Shown here one piece after another: positions 33,308-42,719 of a DNA stretch of 64,000 nt. The number at the start of each line of letters is the position of its first letter. Within the stretch, counting starts at the first letter, position 1. The notes under the pieces were generated by a model. That model was given only the letters and a program-made list of their open reading frames with translations, was not told where the DNA came from and ran no database searches. The position numbers were made by a program, and so were the translations under genes. The DNA is from Kappaphycus alvarezii (Eukaryota; Rhodophyta; Florideophyceae; Gigartinales; Solieriaceae): NCBI GenBank assembly GCA_002205965.3, contig NADL03000477.1, positions 248,001 through 312,000 of the forward strand, written 5' to 3'.

Positions 33308-33517
33308 GGTGCGATGCTACCACTGATGGGAGCTGGGTTTATTTTGTAAAGTAGTGTCTTGGTGAGCCCGGGATTTATTTTAAAGGCAGAGTTGTCGGCT
33401 TATAACGCACTACAATCACGTTGGACAACACAGGAAGTCGGCACAAAGTAATAACTCTGAGAGGATCGCAAATAACGCTTGCGTGTTGTGCAGTTTAGTG
33501 GTATCATTTCTGATACA
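33308..33517 (-). mobile_element. 5' LTR and tRNA-primer site of copia element 1
   Basis: Read on the minus strand, the LTR runs from TGTATCA (33517) to CATCA (33324), about 194 bp. Its first 18 bases hold the inverted repeat GTATCA-GAAA-TGATAC. One base further on, TGGTAGCATCGC (33322-33311) is a primer-binding site of initiator-Met type (compare TGGTAGCAGAGC in Drosophila). A similar GTAGCATCGCA lies in the leader of copia element 2 at about 42680. Confidence 0.65.
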
Positions 33518-33740
33518 ATAAATGACTGCGTCCCGTTGCTAAGTTGCACGCAAGTTACAAGCAGGCTGACGTTCCCTGCGTAAGTCCATAAGCTCATATC
33601 AACGCTGCAGCAACACGCCTTACATCGTTGCTTCTTAATCTGGAGTTGACACTATACACCACGTCGCAACGTTGCACGGTGAACCTCATTTGCTTCGCCA
33701 TCACGCAACTGACGTGTCCATCTCAGCCCCGTTGCTGACA

Positions 33741-33845
33741 GGAAGATATATCCGATCTACCCCATAGTTTTCCAGACAATCACAATCGACCCAAAAAGGT
33801 ATGCAGACACAGTAATGGGGAAGGAACTACGGTAAGTGCTAACCG
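33741..33845 (+). repeat. Partial copy of the foldback element found at 60543-60925
   Basis: GGAAGATATATCCGATCTA, the CAATCGACCCAAA block and GACACAG-AATGGG-AAGGAACT can be aligned base by base with 60574-60680. Only the left arm and part of the loop are present. The rest of 33518-34250 has no recognised gene. Confidence 0.65.
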
Positions 33846-34269
33846 ACTGGGAAACTGCTTCAATGAGTAGCTATCGTATACAACGCAGGTCTGCCTAAAC
33901 GGCTAAGACCTAACCGGATGTTCACTCCGGCCGGAGAAACTTTGCTGCCATAATATCGGGGGTCCAGTGCAGGAACCGACTTGTTGCAAGCTACGTGCTA
34001 GCCGGGTGGTCCACGTCGGTCACTTGCACAGGTGTGCGGGACAGGTTAGCGCCCGCCAGAGACGACCAGATCGTGTAACTAATGCGTCGATATATTCTCG
34101 TCCTGATAACTCCAACAGATATATGCAATTTTTTCCGCGATGCGCGGGGGGAGATCCTCAATGAACTGGATATGAGCGGGGGAAGGCGAACCCAGAGAAT
34201 CGAAAGCCAGCGGTTGGAAATCAAAGTTGGGGGCCTGTCTGGGATTGTCGAAAGGGGCGGGGTCGACGC

Positions 34270-35265
34270 GACAATTTGTGTTGCAGGTCAGTGACCTTGT
34301 TGCGATGCGCAATTGACGCAGCACCTCCCACTTCACAGGTAGCCCTTGATCGTACGTCGGCCTTGAACGGTGATACGACAGTGCATCGCAGGCGATGGGG
34401 CTCTTCGCAGTGCCGTCGGGAGGTAGCGGTGGCGGGACGAGGATGTCAGCGTTTCTTAGCTCGCCTCCCGGCACCAGGAGCGGGACCTCAAACTGGCAGT
34501 CCAGAGCGGCTGCACGGGCGATTCAGCGGGCAATTACGTTGCGTAACGAGTTATGCCGGTTTTTGCGGCCGAAACCAGAAGAACAAAAGTCCACTACGTG
34601 ATCTCCTGGACTGTCCATGGGTCGTCCGCAATGCTCACAGTTCGGTGTGGTTCAAATACTATTGCCAAGCCTTGCTCTTCGAGCCAGGAACCCCTTGTCT
34701 AAGGGTCGGATGCCCGGAAACAGTGGACGTCCACGGCGACCACTTGATCCACTGCAGGTACGGAGCGCAACGGATCGTCCGCCACGATGACCAAGTCACC
34801 CAACTAAGTAACGACCTGAGCCTAGGCGCAAGGCATCCTGCTGTCGAGCCCCGGTCGCACGGGGAACACAAAACAAGGCCGGACATCAGGGCGACGGGCG
34901 CCACCGGCGGTACCAATTACATCGATGTGACCTTCGTGAACCCGCTGGCCCCTTCTCACCTCAGAATGAGAACCTTTAACCCCCTTACCAGCTTGAACGC
35001 AGCCCATGCGGACAAGCTACGAAAATACCAGGGATTCTTAGCCAGCTTACCCGGCAGGAACAGACTCGTGCCCGTTCCTATCTCCACACTCGGGGGTGGC
35101 ATCCCGAAGCGTTCCGCCACATCACAGAGGTAGCCCGAGCGGTCGCCAACCGAGCCCTGGACCAATCCTCCAGGGTGAGGACAATTCTCCTCCAACGACA
35201 CGCGGCGTTGATGGTCACCTCCAACGCAGCCTGCTTGTCAACCGGTCTACCAGCTACTTTCTAGT
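34270..35265 (+). pseudogene. REL-type non-LTR retrotransposon, family 2, C-terminal part
   Basis: The frame 34276-35133 carries the C-terminal half of a restriction-like-endonuclease (REL) retrotransposon: a CCHC-type zinc motif (CLRVGCPETVDVHGDHLIHC, about 34700-34760) and the endonuclease core RPDI..(about 13)..YIDVTFVNP (about 34880-34945), as in R2, NeSL and HERO-like elements. At 35093 five G occur where six are needed; with the shift the protein continues ISTLGGWHPEAF, ITEVARAVANRALDQ and VTSNAACLSTGLPA to about 35260. The RT domain is missing upstream. Sequence 35300-35820 has no recognised feature. Confidence 0.75.
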
Positions 35266-35825
35266 TGGTACACACGCTCAAGCACTTGCAATATAGGTCC
35301 TGCCAATGGTTTCATTACAACTACAGAGGACTCCCAACCTTTCCATTACTCACAGTAAACCAACCCAATTCCCCATTCACACCCACATTCCCCTTCCCCT
35401 CGCCGCCCACGCACGGGTGTGCCACGATTCTCCCCGCGTCGGCGTACCGGGTGGCCTCTCTCCTGGATCGGCGCCGCCCCCTTTCCGTTTCACGCCGTTC
35501 CCCAACTCTGACCACACTTGTCCGACCTTTACATTTTCTCACTTCTTCTCCCTCAAATTCAGCGATTTCTTTGGATATTCACATCTCTTCCTGGACAAGT
35601 TCTACTCAGCACCTCCGTAACCCTCCGATACTCCACAACTTCCGCGATCAGTGACGCGCCCTGGTCTTCCTCGTCAACGAACCGCACTTCTCAAGTTCTG
35701 AACTCCGTTGGCAAGTTCAAAATTTCAAACGGTCACTTTTTCCCAGTCCTGCATTGCTGGTCATTCACTAGCGCCACGTGGCCACATGGCCACATGGTAT
35801 CAAGAGGCCTTGGTGACAATTGGGT

Positions 35826-37190
35826 GGTAGATCTTTATTTGTCGTACAATGTCGAACAGAGGCGTGCGGAGGGTATTCATAAATTAACTACGGATGCGGG
35901 CGGCGGGTAGAAACATTTCGCGCCTGCATTATTTGGAGGCTAAATGCAAACCGGGTAACGAAGTCGCGGAGCTCCTGTTGAGGGAGGAACCGCGACGGGA
36001 AGCAGCGAAGGAAGCAAGGCGGCGGAAAAAAGCCTTACCGTAGTCGCCCAAGGCGCCATACATATCAATCACGACGGGGGAGAGGAGGATATCGTTTTGG
36101 TTGCAGTAAGTGCCGTAATGACGATGTTTCTCGCGCTCTGCGAGTGTCGCGGCGGCGCCTGCAGTAACCGTACTTGGCGAAATGTGGCGGCGTGCGGAGG
36201 GGTGGGCAACAGTAACGTCGACGGCGATATCGGTACTGTGAAGCCCGTATGCAGCAGGTATGTAAATGTCCATTCGTAGCACGGGGGACTCCGATTGCCC
36301 AGATGAGTCGGGAACCTGGTGGAGGAGCGGATGTTCGACGAGGGCGACAATCCCAACTTCCTTGCAGTAGCGGGCAAGAACGTTGCGGAGGATGTGATGA
36401 CGACGAGTCATTCCGTCTTCGTATTTGCAGGTCAACGCGTGTTGACCACTTGGATCCAAGACGGGTGCGATGTCGGCCGAGCGGCGGGAGCAGACCGGAC
36501 AGCGAGTAGATCCAGGGAAAAGCGCGATGCCGAGACGTAGAGCCAGAGCGATTTTCCACGCAGAAGAGGACATGTACGTACCGCGGTGGGGGTGAGGAAG
36601 CGAAGAGAAAACAGACGATGCGGAGGATGTGCGCACGGAGAGGAGCCGTGCTCGGTCGTGGGCTGCCGCGGACGAGAACAAGCTATCGGACTTCGATAGC
36701 ATGAGTTCAGTTGTGATCGCAGACTGGAGCCTTTCGCCGGGGACCGGCGATGAGCAACGCTCGAAAAGAGCCGTAGCTGTAAGCGACGAAGACAGCTGCG
36801 GGTGGCGGGACGATAAGAGCGAGATGGCAGACCGAGGGATCTCTTCTAAGGGGCGGTCCTGGGAAAGGGTAAGCAGGTCGGAGATAAGTCAAAAAGAATC
36901 AATTACAGATGCTGCGTATGCAGCCTCAGTAATGTCTGAAGTTTGCAGGAGACCTAGACCGCCCATTGAGAAGGGGAGAGAGGCTTGGAGCCAGGCTCGC
37001 TCTGGACAGGGCAGATGCAATTGGTGGAACGCTTCCCTGGTGACAATTACAGTATCGGAAAGGGAGGTCTGAAGTGCATACCGACCGTAAGGACAGGAAG
37101 TCCCGAGGATTGGCATACAGTATTGTAGTAACTCCAATCGCTTAGTAGGGTGCACTGCTTTTAGGGCCTCAGGGAAGTGAAAATTTATTA
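35826..37190 (-). pseudogene. REL-type non-LTR retrotransposon, family 1, RT C-terminus and endonuclease (3' part)
   Basis: On the minus strand: RT thumb region (ALKAVHPTKRLELLQYC, WLQASLPFSMGGLGLLQ, about 37170-36950), a spacer, the zinc motif CPVCSRRS..GQHALTC (about 36500-36430), RRHHILRN, and the endonuclease block DIYIPAAYG-LHSTDIAVDVTV (about 36280-36220). It ends at LPGLHLASK (35929) with a short 3' UTR to about 35826. The 3' end is shared with copies at 39335 and 40722. A frame gap lies near 36890. At about 37190 it abuts the oppositely oriented 5' part of an element of the same type. Confidence 0.78.
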
Positions 37191-37192
37191 CC

Positions 37193-38999
37193 AAGAATGC
37201 CCTCTGCCAGTACAAGTGCAGACGCGGTGGCCCATCACAAACCAGGTGATCCTCGAACATGGCTATGCCGCAAACCACTTCTTCCGGCGTCCGAGCGCCC
37301 CCTACAGCGCCCTTACCACTGTCCGTTGGGTTGTGCATCCATCACGGCGACTACCGTGCATGGGTTGGTTTCACATCTCCGCCAAATGCACAAACCCGGC
37401 AAGAGCTCCACCAGTAACAACCCCAAGCGCACGCAGGTTCCAAGCCTGCAGGCCTGCTTATCTTCTTATGGATACTGGTACTGTTATGCGCACAAACGTT
37501 ACATGAGCTCAACGGTTGGGCGTAAGCTTCAAAATGGCCTTCATTCCTACACATATCGGCCATGCCCGGAGTGCGCCGACAGGTTCTCAACCACTCCCCG
37601 GTACACTCCGCTCTTACCCACGCAGCTTCGCTCCACTCCTCGAGCACCATCTGCATCTCGTGTACCGAACGAGGTTACACCCCCTGTGGCAGCTTCAACC
37701 TCAACCAATCCATCCGAACCACAGCCCATCCCGGATGCCACTCCTCCTCGGCCTTTGCCCACCACCGCTCCTCCTCCGCCTGTGCCCACCACCGCTCCCT
37801 CCTTGAACGGCCCAAGGAGACAGCCGCTTCCCCCCTTGCACACAATCTGCACTACTCACGTCCCGCTATCGTAACACATACCGCGACGTGAACGTCAGCG
37901 GATTTCAAGGGAGCTAGCTCTTGTCCTTGGACAATGCGCAGACGCACCACATGGTTCTCCTCAAGATGTGGAGGCATTCACCAAGTTGTTCCTATTCCCG
38001 TCCGCGATCCTTGCCAATCCCAAGCCCTCCACCCTCTCAACCCTCGTTCCGGGCACAGCATCAAATTCCCGCATTTTTGCTGAACGCATTCAATTGTGGC
38101 GTGATGGGCAGTATGAAACTTTGAAGAGAAGGGCAAACGCCTTGGCAACGTCCCGCTCGTTGCATAAGGCAACTGAAGAGGAACAAGCGGAGATCAACAA
38201 ACGGCGCGCCCTGAGGCTTGCAAAGGGGGGCGCTTACTGCAAGGCAGCGCGAGCGCTGGGATCTTCGGGGATCGCATGCCCCTCCACAGAGGTGGTTTCC
38301 ATTCTTCGGGAGAAACACCCACAGCGCTCTCCGACTACGGAGTCGTGCCAACCCGCTTCCCTTGACTCGTTGCCGGCTTGCCCCCACTTAACGCCAGAAC
38401 TTGTTCTCCGGCGCGTTCGGGGCTTTCCAAGAGGTAGCGCCGCAGGGGGATCCGGACTCCGCCCAAACCACCTTGTTGAGCTTTTACATGTCCCACCAGT
38501 TGTCAATGGTGGACGAAGCTTGCTAGCTGCTCTAACTAGTGTGGTCAACTTGCTAGCCAACGGGAAGGCCCCTGCGGCTATATCGGCATGGATCGCAGGT
38601 GCGCCGCTTACGGCACTCCTAAAACCAGACGGCGGAATCAGGCTGATCGCCGTGGGCGAGACCTTACGTCGCCTGGTGGGAAGATGTTTGCTGACTCGCA
38701 TTTCCGAGAAGGCTTCCCAATATTTTCAGCCACTACAGTTGGGAGTAGCAACGTCAGGAGGATCTGAGGCAGTTGTCCACGCTGTACGGCGACTTTATGA
38801 GGAGCATGGCGAATCGGCAGAGTATGCACTGTTAATCGTTGACCTTCAAAACGCATTCAACCTGGTCAGCCGAAGTGCGTTTTTGAAGGAGGTCGAGCAG
38901 AGGTTCCCAGGGCTCTTACCTTGGGTCAATTACACGTACGCGGTAAACACGGGTCATCTGTGGTGTAGGGATGATATGCTCCGGAGCGTGGCAGTGTAG
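37193..38999 (+). pseudogene. REL-type non-LTR retrotransposon, N-terminal zinc fingers and RT (5' part, inverted)
   Basis: Positions 37197-37874 encode a C2H2 zinc finger (YHCPLGC..VSHLRQMH), a second Cys pair (CPECADRF) and a long Pro/Thr/Ser-rich linker. TAA at 37872 interrupts the frame, which resumes unchanged (RELALVLGQCADAPHGSP) into the RT: AAGGSGLRPNHL, LKPDGGIRLIAVGETLRRLVG, LQLGVATSGGSEAVVHA and motif A LIVDLQNAFNLVSR. It stops at SVAV (38999), just where the QQGDPLGP motif should follow, so motif C (the -DD- residues) is missing. This and the adjoining minus-strand piece look like the two halves of one insertion. Confidence 0.8.
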
Positions 39000-39334
39000 G
39001 AGGGAAAGGGAAAGGGTTTAAGGGAGACCGATAGTGGCCATGTGAAAATTCAAGATGGCGACGTACCATGGTCTTCCAGAGTACTGCCTACACTTCCGTG
39101 TCGGTGGTGGGATGCGGGAGGAGGAATGCGGCACCGGGGCCTTTGCGGAATGCGAGGCCTCGTATCCGGTTCCTCACTGCGGCGGCGGTGTGATCGTCTG
39201 GATTTGGGCAACGAACCCATACTTCGTCGTTCCAGGGTGCCTTGGCCAGTTCCTCCTGCTACACACCCCTTCAGCAGCTTTGCAGTCTAGGAGAAAAAGT
39301 TTAATGAATTCACTCGGCCACGTGAAGAAGAAGT
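39000..39334. other. No recognised gene
   Basis: Starts with a purine-rich run (GGGAAAGGGAAAGGG) right after the RT breakpoint. A 114-codon frame (39055-39399) crosses it without any family motif. Confidence 0.4.
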
Positions 39335-39538
39335 TTGGTGGTGGTAAATCTTTATGGGTTGTACAATGTCGCACAGAGGCGTGCGGAAGGTATTCATAAA
39401 TTAACTACGGATACGGGCGGCGGGTAGAAACCTGTCGCGCCTGCATTATTTGGAGACTAAGAGCAAAATAGGTAACGAAGTCGCGGAGCTCCTGTTGAGG
39501 GGAGGAGCCGGGATGGGAAGCAGCGAAGGAAGCAAGAA
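39335..39538 (-). pseudogene. Short 5'-truncated 3' end of REL family 1
   Basis: About 200 bp matching 35826-36010 (GTATTCATAAATTAACTACGG, CGGGCGGCGGGTAGAAAC, GAAGTCGCGGAGCTCCTGTTG). Only the 3' UTR and last codons are present. The adjacent AAGAAG-TT-like sequences on both sides may be a target duplication, but this is not convincing. Confidence 0.7.
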
Positions 39539-39742
39539 GCTTAATGCATTCAGTATCTACTGGGGACTGCGCATGTGGTAGAACCTTATGGCATCAGTAA
39601 AACGGGTGTCCGCTGCAGGATCCGGCTATATTGCTAGCTAAGAGCTAACCTGGTGGTCCACGTCGTCCACGCGGCCACGTGTATAAACAATCTATTTTAT
39701 AAATAGCATGTTCTTATCGAAATTGAATCAGATATCCGGAAC

Positions 39743-39825
39743 GTTCGTGTAGTATAATGGTTATCACAGCCAGCGTATATCTCGCTGTCACCGAGGTGAT
39801 CCGGGTTCAATTCCCGGCACGAGCT
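39743..39825 (+). tRNA. tRNA-Asp (anticodon GTC) with an 11-nt insert in the D-arm
   Basis: Acceptor arms 39743-39749 and 39818-39824 pair over 7 bp. The anticodon arm is TCTCG - CTGTCAC - CGAGG (39780-39796) with GTC at 39787-39789, the canonical Asp loop. The T-arm CCGGG - TTCAATT - CCCGG is at 39801-39817. The A box (39750-39760) and B box (39804-39814) are good, and T runs at 39837 and 39846 can terminate Pol III. Removing 39764-39774 gives a standard 72-nt tRNA-Asp with D-arm GTAT..GTAT. The insert lies between D-loop and D-stem, not at the usual intron site. Ectopic D-arm introns are known in the red alga Cyanidioschyzon. I see no bulge-helix-bulge at the junctions, so a broken gene is possible. 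Confidence 0.75.
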
Positions 39826-39914
39826 GGATGATCTCCTTTTGCCCCTTTTTGTCGACTATGCCAGCACAAGAGCTGTACTCGAATCTGAACTTACTGTATG
39901 GTACAATACTGTAC

Positions 39915-40108
39915 GGCCGTTGCCACGTCCAACGCGGCCTGCCTGCTGGCGCGTCTGCCGGCGGCCTTCTACTTTGCGACTTTGACCCGGATTAACTCCG
40001 TTTCTTGGTTCCCCCATACCGACCACTTGTACCAAATATTCGATGCGTTTTGGAACATAGGGTAACCTACAGCCTTTTTCAATCATTAAAATACCCCATT
40101 TTCCCCCC
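39915..40108 (+). pseudogene. 5'-truncated C-terminal fragment of REL family 2-like element
   Basis: Frame GTT GCC ACG TCC.. encodes VATSNAACLLARLPAAFYF, matching VTSNAACLSTGLPATF near the end of the family 2 element at about 35210. It begins directly after TACTGTAC (39907-39914) and is followed, after a C-rich 3' tail, by another TACTGTAC (40111-40118). Confidence 0.55.
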
Positions 40109-40732
40109 AGTACTGTACAATACGAGGACGGAATGACTCGTCGTCATCACATCCTCCGCAACGTTCTTGCCCACTACTGCAAGGATGTTGGGATCGTCGC
40201 CCTCGTCGAGCATCCGCTCCTCTACCAGGTTCCCAACTCATCTGGGCATTCGGAGTCCCCCGCGCTACGAATGGATATTTACATACCTGCTGCATACGGG
40301 CTTCACAGTACCGATATCGCCGTCGACGTTACTGTTGCCCACCCCTCCGCACGCCGCCACGTTTCGCCAAGTACGGTTACAGCAGGCGCTGCCGCAACAC
40401 TCGCAGAGCGCAAGAAACATCCTCATTACGGCACTTACTGTAACCAAAACGATATCCTCCTCTCCCCCGTCGGGATTGATATCTATGGCGCCTTGGGCGA
40501 CGACGGCAAGGGTGTTTTCCGCCGCCTTGCCTCCTTCGCTGCTTCCCGTCGCGGTTCCTCCCCTCTACAGGAGCTCCGCGACTCCGTTACCCGGTTTGCA
40601 TTTAGCCTCCAAATAATGCAGGCGCGAAAGGTTTCTACCCGCCGCCCGCATCCGTAGTTAATTTATGAATACACTCCGCACGCCTCTGTGCGACATTGTA
40701 CAACCCATAAAGATTTACCACTAGTACTGTAC
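40109..40732 (+). mobile_element. 5'-truncated REL family 1 insertion with 10-bp target duplication
   Basis: The insert 40119-40722 is flanked by AGTACTGTAC at 40109-40118 and again at 40723-40732. It encodes the last part of the family 1 protein on the plus strand: MTRRHHILRNVLAHYCKD, DIYIPAAYG, STDIAVDVTV and LPGLHLASK, then the shared 3' UTR. It is nearly identical to the minus-strand copy at 35826-36440, so the two form a long inverted repeat about 4 kb apart. The 5' truncation is typical of target-primed reverse transcription. Confidence 0.85.
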
Positions 40733-41104
40733 GTACACTGCACATGTTCTACTGTAAACTTCATTCGCTGCTCACCGAACTCCCTCGGGTTTGGCGAAAT
40801 TCCTACAGAAAGGGGGGAATGATGGGGTGGTTTACTTCGTCGTCTGATACTTCTAGCGAGGGGGACCTAAACGGAGTTTGGAGAGAAGAAAAGAACTACA
40901 GAAAGCACTCAGTTCTATTCGGTTGCTTGAGGTTGCTTGAGTTCATTTACGTGAATGTGAAACATGAACTCCAAGAATTCGGCGATTCCCGGGTACATCC
41001 CATTTCGCGAATAACTGTTCCGAACTGTGGATACTGGTTTATGCTGACTTGAATCATCAGATCACTTTATCTCTGAAGGCACAATTTGATCGTATACAGT
41101 CTAG
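40733..41104. other. No recognised gene
   Basis: A 102-codon frame at 40744-41052 has no family motif. The interval is the left flank of the solo LTR. Confidence 0.4.
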
Positions 41105-41836
41105 GACCCTGATGTGCGCAAATTTACACACGAAAAAAATCTAGATGAGGACCATAATTGTATACAGTATCAGAATTGGGAAGATATTTTTACAGTTTTT
41201 GAATTTGTAAGATAATTTTAATTTGGGTGGGTATGTCAAATTCATCGGTTGATTTTTTATTTTAGGACACGCTGTCATAGTAGATGTCAGTACAGTTCCA
41301 GGTTGTGGATGAGACTATGAGTGACTCTGAAAGGTCTATATAATGGCCGCATTAATTCCCACCCCTGGCCGATGGGTGGTTGGGATGGGTATGGCACCTA
41401 GATATTTACGTTGAGGAAATATCTTCTAATAGTCTCTCTGGTTCACATGATTCCCGTGAATGCATTTTATGGTTCTTAGTATGTATCTTTGAGACTTTAG
41501 GGTTAGCCAAAAAGTATATATAAGCCGAGTAAACTGCTTCCTCATGGAGAGGTCAAGCAAGTTAGCAGGCAACTTCAAGCCCAGTCCCAGATAGTTAGGA
41601 AGTTGAGAGTCAACTTCAGAACCAAGAAGCATTTATTTTTCGCTATTTACTGAGCATAGGTGATAGACCCTGCCCCTTCCTTACTTGCTTGTAGCCTTCT
41701 CAACTCTCTTCCATATACACTCCTTTTTATTCGTTCAAATATACAACAGTAGCACTTTTGTCAGTCGCAACACCTTCTTCTTGGGGTAATTGGTTCTGAG
41801 TATCTCTTTCCCTACCGATTTATCCCTATCAGACCC
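41105..41836 (+). mobile_element. Solo LTR of gypsy family A with GACCC target duplication
   Basis: The LTR runs 41110-41831 (722 bp, TG...CA) and is flanked by GACCC at 41105-41109 and 41832-41836. It is colinear with the 5' LTR at 62426-63146 over its whole length. A TATA box (AGTATATATAAGC) is at about 41512. No PBS or gag follows. It is the relic of intra-element LTR recombination. Confidence 0.92.
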
Positions 41837-42226
41837 CTTGAACGCAGGGGGTTCTTACGTTTTAGGCAAAGATTATGACATAGAATGCTGTGCTGAATTG
41901 TTGGTGGGTGATATTACAGCAAATACGTATCTCGAGGATGAATATTGGAAAACAGAGGCTGAATTGACATGTAGTCTAACTGGGGAAGATTTCCCCCCAG
42001 TTACTCCCCTTCTCGTGAAGGGGGCAAAGTTTCGGATAATTTATCTCGTGGAAAGGGGGTCATGCCTTAGGGGAAATGTGTGCTGATTTAATATTTGAAT
42101 GATATGGTCGGTTTTGTGCCTTTTCAATTTAGAGGCAGTGTCAGTTATTAACCGAAAGGGGGGGACTTTAGAATGAAGAGCGCACAGGGGGGAGATGATG
42201 TTACAGGACTAGCGCAAGGCCAGCGA
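41837..42226. other. No recognised gene
   Basis: The insertion target of the solo LTR. A 98-codon frame (41790-42086) starts inside the LTR and shows no known domain. Three runs of six or more G or C occur. Confidence 0.35.
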
Positions 42227-42405
42227 CTAGGCATGCGGCATTGGAAGAACCGGCTGCAGTGGCATTTTTGAACATGAGACTGATCTTACCCGACCGAAGG
42301 CCTCCATGGCCTTCATAGAGACGTGCCTGGCCACCTTTGTCAAAACCTTAAATGCGTGAGGGTGCCACCCGCCTAGAGTAGAAATGGGAACTGTCCGAGG
42401 AAACC
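42227..42405 (-). pseudogene. C-terminal fragment of REL family 2
   Basis: Minus-strand peptide VPISTLGGWHPHAFKVLTKV..AMEAFGRVRS aligns with the C-terminus of the element at 34270-35265 (VPISTLGGWHPEAF..ITEVARAV..). About 60 residues only; it ends near 42405, about 85 bp upstream of copia element 2. Confidence 0.65.
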
Positions 42406-42488
42406 CGGTATACAAAATTGAGCTGTCCATGATGATATGCCTGCATTTAGAGAAGCAGGAATGCAATAGAAATTTTACGTGGCTGAAT

Positions 42489-42662
42489 TGTTGAAGCATA
42501 GAAGCGAATATTGACTCAAAATGAACTCATATTGAATCCTATTGAATCAAGTTATTTGTTTATGCATTTTAACGGTCGTCTTCTTTCTGTATATAAGCAG
42601 ATGAATTCCAGTAAACCCTAAACAATATGAAAACAGACAGATTTTTAGATAATCTAGAACCA
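42489..42662 (+). mobile_element. 5' LTR of copia element 2
   Basis: 174 bp, starting TGTTGAAG and ending ACCA. It is paired with a 174-bp copy at 47348-47521 (shared: TTGAATC-T-TTGAATCAAGTTAT, CTGTATATAAGCAGA). A GTAGCATCGCA block, probably a mutated initiator-Met primer site, follows at about 42680. Confidence 0.85.
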
Positions 42663-42719
42663 TGTATGTTCTATTAGTCGTAGCATCGCATAAATCTTTA
42701 CATCGAACTGTCAACTGCC

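Noticed and set aside
34079..34474. 131-codon minus-strand frame upstream of the REL endonuclease
   Set aside because: No family motif was found and it overlaps the plus-strand retroelement; probably chance.
36629..37072. 147-codon plus-strand frame
   Set aside because: Antisense shadow of the REL element coding on the minus strand.
39743..39825. Reading the tRNA as a class II tRNA with a long variable arm (CAGCG/CGCTG plus TCAC/GTGA stems)
   Set aside because: The resulting anticodon loop lacks U33 and gives no sensible class II anticodon; the Asp reading matches every canonical position.
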